This document shows, piece after piece, positions 63,281-64,000 of a stretch of 64,000 bases of DNA. The notes below the pieces were generated by a model. That model was not told where the DNA came from, made no database searches, and was given only the letters and a program-made list of their open reading frames with translations. Source of the DNA: Neptunitalea lumnitzerae (GTDB lineage Bacteria; Bacteroidota; Bacteroidia; Flavobacteriales; Flavobacteriaceae); the NCBI RefSeq assembly GCF_027924185.1, contig NZ_BRVO01000001.1:496001-560000 (forward strand), in the 5' to 3' direction. The first letter of the stretch is position 1. Each line of letters begins with the position of its first letter. The position numbers and the translations under genes are program-made.

Positions 63281-64000
63281 TAACTTCGTTATAAATATGT
63301 TCTAATTTCTCAATGTAAATATCTGGACTAAAACAATCGTTAAATAATTCAATTCCTTTAGCACTAAACTGAGCTCTTAGATTTTTATTGTAGTATAAAT
63401 GTTCTATTTTTTCTGCTAAATCATCAGGATTATTCTTTTCGAATAAAAAACCATTATCCCCAGATTTAATAAGCTCCGATGGACCTTCTATATCCGACGC
63501 TATGATGGGTAACCCATATTTAAGCGCTTCTAACAAAACTAATGGCAAACCTTCAAAAATAGAAGGTAGCACAAATATATCTGAATTCTTAAAGTATCCT
63601 GGCGTATTAGCACTAATCCCTTCAAAAAATACTTTATCAGCAATTTCTAAACGATCGCTCTCCGCTAGTAAATCCGCTTTTAAATCTCCATCTCCTACTA
63701 TAACGGCTATTGTATGCTCTTTTACCTCAGCTTTAAGCACTGCAATAGCTTGTAAAAGATTATGAACTGCTTTTTGCTTAGAAAGCCTCCCTATAAATAA
63801 TATTTTAAACTTAGCTGCCTGCTTTTCAAAAATTTCTGGAACCACTTCATTACTAACTACTCTTGATTCTTGTTTTGTTTCTGCTACTGTATTATGCAGC
63901 AGCTTAATTCTTTTAGCGGGAACTTTAAAAACCTTTGCTATTAGTATTTCTAGCTGATTAGAAATGGCTATAACACGTGTTTTAGGGGCTATTACATTAA
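63270..64000 (-). CDS. glycosyltransferase family 4 (partial, N-terminus off window)
   Basis: The reading frame stays open to the right edge of the window, so this is the C-terminal 240 or so residues of a longer protein. Upstream of the first internal start the translation continues VIAPKTRVIAISNQLEIL, then LLHNTVAETKQES, with no stop. The donor domain has FIGRLSKQKAVHNLLQAI and LPSIFEGLPLVLLEALKYGL. It is a GT4 transferase of the polysaccharide locus. Confidence 0.88.
   Translation of the reverse strand, partial: NVIAPKTRVIAISNQLEILIAKVFKVPAKRIKLLHNTVAETKQESRVVSNEVVPEIFEKQAAKFKILFIGRLSKQKAVHNLLQAIAVLKAEVKEHTIAVIVGDGDLKADLLAESDRLEIADKVFFEGISANTPGYFKNSDIFVLPSIFEGLPLVLLEALKYGLPIIASDIEGPSELIKSGDNGFLFEKNNPDDLAEKIEHLYYNKNLRAQFSAKGIELFNDCFSPDIYIEKLEHIYNEVNGG

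Overview
The window comes from the chromosome of a bacterium of the phylum Bacteroidota, almost certainly family Flavobacteriaceae. The evidence is gliding and type IX secretion genes (gldH, a PorW/SprE-type lipoprotein), proteins with T9SS C-terminal sorting domains, many short lipoproteins, families largely confined to this group (DUF4292, DUF5687, DUF6427, DUF4254), AT-rich DNA, few Shine-Dalgarno sites, and promoters of the TTTG-N19-TAnnTTTG type. I cannot name the genus. Nearly all is ordinary core chromosome; no tRNA, rRNA, insertion sequence, CRISPR array or prophage was recognised.

Layout. 1-2254 is an AT-rich accessory islet with two unrecognised genes and several palindromes. 2294-8708 holds small secreted and lipid-anchored proteins, a secreted endonuclease I and a Crp/Fnr regulator flanked by inverted repeats. 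9034-11556 encodes a large secreted PNGase F-like deglycosylase with an N-terminal LamG domain. 11877-16179 is the ricT-gldH-pbp1A operon. 16271-19853 is an operon with both known types of tRNA U34 hydroxylation enzyme (TrhP and TrhO), a ferredoxin and an uncharacterised radical SAM protein. A cluster of hairpins, possibly a structured RNA, lies just upstream of recA (20276).

21879-24043 pairs an ECF sigma factor with a protein that looks like an inner-membrane anti-sigma factor fused to an outer-membrane beta-barrel. 24206-30587 carries plsC, trpS, dprA, a HU-CCDC81/SPOR protein, a thioesterase and an esterase. 30605-36544 is a flavobacterial envelope cluster (flippase, dut, nucleotidyltransferase, TPR, DUF4292, EnvC-like). 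37269-45991 is the ATP synthase operon (a, c, b, delta, alpha, gamma; no beta or epsilon) preceded by AtpZ, a bactofilin and the PorW/SprE gene. 46132-54003 has an ABC exporter, an outer-membrane protein, a PaaE-like reductase, a heptosyltransferase-type GT9, DUF4254, upp and DUF6427. 54004-64000 is a polysaccharide locus on the minus strand ending with purD; its first gene runs off the window.

The candidates most worth following are the sigma/beta-barrel pair (a possible one-polypeptide route from outer membrane to sigma factor), the TrhP-ferredoxin-TrhO-radical SAM operon, the structured region upstream of recA, and the Crp-like operator beside the crp/fnr gene.

Some starts were moved inward of the longest reading frame because a promoter -7 element lies inside the longer version. 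Positions of short sites were read by eye and may be off by one or two bases.
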